NCBI GenBank assembly: GCA_013361745.1
Contig: JABFXM010000512.1
Coordinates: 1-7,037 of the forward strand
From: Gemmatimonadaceae bacterium
GTDB lineage: Bacteria; Gemmatimonadota; Gemmatimonadetes; Gemmatimonadales; Gemmatimonadaceae
Length of the DNA: 7,037 nt
Direction of reading: 5' to 3'
Position 1 is the stretch's first letter, and each line of letters starts with the position of its first letter. The notes below the pieces were generated by a model. It was not told the DNA's origin and did no database searches. It saw only the letters and a program-made list of their open reading frames with translations. Shown piece by piece: positions 5,224 through 7,037 of the stretch. The position numbers were made by a program, and so were the translations under genes.

Positions 5224-5763
5224 ATGAGCGTCGTCGAGCGCGAGACGAAGGAAACGAAGATCCACGTCGCCGCGACGATCGGCAAAGGGAGCGGCTCGTC
5301 GAAGACGGGGATTCCCTTTCTCGATCACATGATGGTGACGCTGGCGCGCTACTCGGGGCTCGACCTCGAGATCAGCGCGACGGGCGACCTCACCCATCAC
5401 ACGCTCGAGGACGTCGCGATCTGCGTCGGGGCGGCGCTCGAGCGCGTCGTGCCCGCGACCGCGGCGCGCTACGCACATCGCGTGGTTCCGATGGACGACG
5501 CCCTCGTGGAGTGTGCGCTCGACATCGGCGGGCGACCCTACTATCGAGGGCCGTTGCCGTCGTCGCTCTACGATCACTGGATGCGCTCCTTCGCCGACAA
5601 CGCGAAGGCGACGGTGCACGTTCGCGTGCTGCGCGGGCGCGATCGCCACCACGTCGTGGAAGCGGCGTTCAAGGCGCTCGGCCTCTGCCTCCGAGACGCG
5701 CTCGCCGACGACGGCGTCGTGTTCAGCACCAAGGGATCGGTCGCGCTGAAGGTCTCACCGTGA
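5224..5763 (+). CDS. hisB: Imidazoleglycerol-phosphate dehydratase HisB
   Basis: Dehydrates imidazole glycerol phosphate to imidazole acetol phosphate; a manganese enzyme that forms 24-mers. The protein is 179 aa, shorter than the usual 190-200, and it is the monofunctional dehydratase without the phosphatase domain of enterobacterial HisB. It begins MSVVERETKETKI, the usual N-terminal ERxTKET block. Metal ligands are visible in FLDHM (His35), HHTLED (58-63; His58, His59, Glu62), YAHRVVPMDDAL (83-94; His85) and GRDRHHVVEAAFKALG (138-153; His142, His143, Glu146). The C-terminal STKGSV (168-173) is also conserved. The ATG at 5224 has AGGA at 5213-5216, 7 nt upstream, and lies 10 nt after the shifted hisA stop. 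It is in the same frame as the 5' part of hisA, so the uninterrupted frame runs from 4588. The internal start is preferred. It ends in a GTGA overlap with hisF. Confidence 0.94.
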   Translation: MSVVERETKETKIHVAATIGKGSGSSKTGIPFLDHMMVTLARYSGLDLEISATGDLTHHTLEDVAICVGAALERVVPATAARYAHRVVPMDDALVECALDIGGRPYYRGPLPSSLYDHWMRSFADNAKATVHVRVLRGRDRHHVVEAAFKALGLCLRDALADDGVVFSTKGSVALKVSP

Positions 5764-6527
5764 CGCTCACGCGGCGCATCATCGTCTGCCTCGACGTTGC
5801 CGGCGGACGCGTCGTCAAGGGCGTGCAGTTCGAGTCGCTCCGCGATGTCGGCGACCCGGTCGTGCTGGCGGAGCGCTACGAACGGGCGGGGGCCGACGAG
5901 ATCGTCTACCTCGACATCTCGGCGAGCGCCGAAGAGCGCGCGACGCTGCTCGACCTGGCGAGGCGAACGGCGGAGCGTCTGTTCGTCCCGCTCACCATCG
6001 GCGGCGGGATTCGCACCGCCGACGACGTCGGCCGCGCACTCCGCGCCGGCGCCGACAAGGTCGGCATCAACTCGGCCGCTCTCGAGCGTCCCGAGGTGCT
6101 GACGGAGTCCGCCGAGCGCTTCGGCGCGCAATGCGTCGTCGCGAGCATCGATGCGCGCCGCGAGAAGGGCGGATGGCGCGTGTACTCCCGCGGTGGTCGC
6201 ACCCCGACGGAGCGCGAGCCGATCTCGTGGGCGCGCGAATGCGTCGAGCGTGGCGCGGGCGAGATCCTGCTCACGAGCATCGACCGCGACGGAGCTCGCG
6301 ACGGCTATGATCTCGAGCTCACGCGGGCCGTCGCCGACGCGGTGCACGTCCCCGTGATCGCGTCCGGCGGGGCGGGGAATGCCACGCACGTCCTCGACGC
6401 TCTGCGCCAGGGACACGCCGACGCGGCACTCGTCGCGGGGATCCTGCACGATGGCGTGACGACGGTCGGCGCGATCAAGACGCTCCTCGCCGACGCCGGC
6501 GTCCTCGTGCGGCGCAAGGCGGCATGA
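5760..6527 (+). CDS. hisF: Imidazole glycerol phosphate synthase, cyclase subunit HisF
   Basis: Cyclase half of the HisH-HisF complex: PRFAR plus ammonia gives imidazole glycerol phosphate and AICAR, the latter returning to purine synthesis. The protein is 255 aa, a full-length beta/alpha barrel. Visible motifs are RRIIVCLDVAGGRVVKG (5-21, catalytic Asp12), GDPVVLAERY, EIVYLDISAS, LTIGGGIRT (78-86, phosphate loop), KVGINSAAL, VVASIDARR (126-134, catalytic Asp131), GEILLTSIDRDG and VPVIASGGAG (197-206, second phosphate loop). The usual KGxNF block reads KGVQF, with Gln for the common Asn. The start is GTG at 5760, overlapping the hisB TGA as GTGA, with GAAGG at 5748-5752 (7 nt spacing). The longer ATG frame at 5511 lies inside hisB and is rejected. 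Its intact SGG region contrasts with the deleted one in hisA. It ends in an ATGA overlap with the next gene. Confidence 0.96.
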   Translation: MTLTRRIIVCLDVAGGRVVKGVQFESLRDVGDPVVLAERYERAGADEIVYLDISASAEERATLLDLARRTAERLFVPLTIGGGIRTADDVGRALRAGADKVGINSAALERPEVLTESAERFGAQCVVASIDARREKGGWRVYSRGGRTPTEREPISWARECVERGAGEILLTSIDRDGARDGYDLELTRAVADAVHVPVIASGGAGNATHVLDALRQGHADAALVAGILHDGVTTVGAIKTLLADAGVLVRRKAA

Positions 6528-7037
6528 GCGGCACGACCTTTCTCGAGGCGGTGGCCGACGTCGCTCGTCTCGCGGGCGACGTCGCGCTGCGGCACTTCCG
6601 CTCGGGTGTGACGGTCGAATGGAAGCAGGACGGCTCGCCGGTGACGATCGCCGATCGTGAGGCGGAGCGCGTCGCCCGCGAGTGGATCGAGCGCCGCTTC
6701 CCGACGCACGGCATCCTCGGCGAGGAGCACGGAGAGGTGCGTCCGGGCGCCGAGTATCGCTGGGTGATCGATCCGATCGACGGGACGAAGACCTTCGTGC
6801 GTGGCGTGCCGCTCTGGGGAACGCTCGTCGCGATCGCGTCGGGCGAGCGGGTCGTCGCCGGTGCCGCGTACTTCCCCGCGGTGAACGAGATCGTCGGCGC
6901 GGCCCCGGGCGAGGGATGCTGGTGGAATGGCCGCCGCTGCTCGGTCTCGTCCGTCGAGACGGTTCCGGAAGCGACGGTGCTCACGACGGATGAGCGCTTC
7001 CTGAAGACTCCGCGCCACGCGGGCGCGTGGCGCACGC
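6524..7037 (+). CDS. hisN: Histidinol-phosphatase, inositol monophosphatase family (partial, runs off right edge)
   Basis: The ATG at 6524 overlaps the hisF stop as ATGA and opens 171 codons to the window end. The product is an inositol-monophosphatase-family, Mg2+-dependent phosphatase: GILGEEHGE (63-71, metal-binding Glu67 and Glu68) and WVIDPIDGTKTFVRGVP (80-96, with the DPIDGT metal motif, Asp83 and Asp86) are diagnostic. Family members include inositol phosphatases, CysQ and the HisN type of histidinol phosphatase. The location, coupled to hisF in an operon whose HisB lacks a phosphatase domain, argues for HisN, which converts histidinol phosphate to histidinol before HisD. The DGTKTF(V/I)RG stretch is typical of HisN-like proteins. 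The C-terminal third, including the final metal-ligand aspartate (WD) motif, is outside the window. The ribosome site is weak (AAGG at 6516-6519, 4 nt), so expression probably relies on coupling to hisF. Confidence 0.88.
   Translation, partial: MSGTTFLEAVADVARLAGDVALRHFRSGVTVEWKQDGSPVTIADREAERVAREWIERRFPTHGILGEEHGEVRPGAEYRWVIDPIDGTKTFVRGVPLWGTLVAIASGERVVAGAAYFPAVNEIVGAAPGEGCWWNGRRCSVSSVETVPEATVLTTDERFLKTPRHAGAWRT

Noticed and set aside
4588..5763. A purposeful HisA-HisB bifunctional fusion enzyme
   Set aside because: The HisA part lacks the beta7-beta8 half, the linker is out-of-frame hisA sequence, and hisB keeps its own ribosome site and ATG. A deletion-made readthrough explains it better, though the ORF is genuinely open.
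1..7037. CRISPR array, insertion sequence, tRNA or phage-like module
   Set aside because: No spaced direct repeats, transposase motifs or tRNA-like folds were seen; composition is uniform across the operon.

Overview
This is a very GC-rich bacterial window. GC dominates the third codon positions and every visible stop codon is TGA. Nearly all of it is a histidine biosynthesis operon on the + strand, in the order hisG-hisD-hisC-hisH-hisA-hisB-hisF-hisN. The style of the proteins, the Ala/Thr-rich lipoprotein next door and the compact HisB would fit Gemmatimonadota or a relative, but no marker here proves the phylum.

Layout. Positions 1-207 (- strand) hold the N-terminus of a lipoprotein that runs off the left edge and is transcribed away from the operon. 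Positions 208-649 are the divergent control region. The lipoprotein side has a near-perfect 22-bp palindrome matching the Rex operator consensus (and also the CRP half-site spacing), next to a GC-rich hairpin. The his side has a sigma-70-like promoter, a 25-codon leader ORF with six His codons in eight, and a strong intrinsic terminator just before hisG. This is the anatomy of a classical his attenuator. The leader ORF begins only a few bases after the predicted transcription start, so it looks leaderless.

Positions 650-7037 carry the structural genes, mostly joined by 4-nt ATGA/GTGA stop-start overlaps, which indicates translational coupling. HisG makes PR-ATP from PRPP and ATP. HisA isomerises ProFAR to PRFAR. 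HisH and HisF turn PRFAR into imidazole glycerol phosphate and AICAR. HisB dehydrates it, HisC transaminates it, HisN (inositol-phosphatase family, cut by the right edge) removes the phosphate, and HisD oxidises histidinol to histidine. The cyclohydrolase and pyrophosphatase steps (hisI, hisE) are not in the window.

The main anomaly is hisA. It is intact through about residue 182, then lacks roughly 33 residues (the beta7 phosphate-binding region), and its C-terminus reappears in another frame. The hisA frame instead reads straight into hisB, giving an apparent 391-residue HisA'-HisB ORF. This is either a real lesion or an assembly error. The most interesting regulatory finding is the His-rich leader peptide with a duplicated CACGGC segment that gives mutually exclusive RNA pairings.
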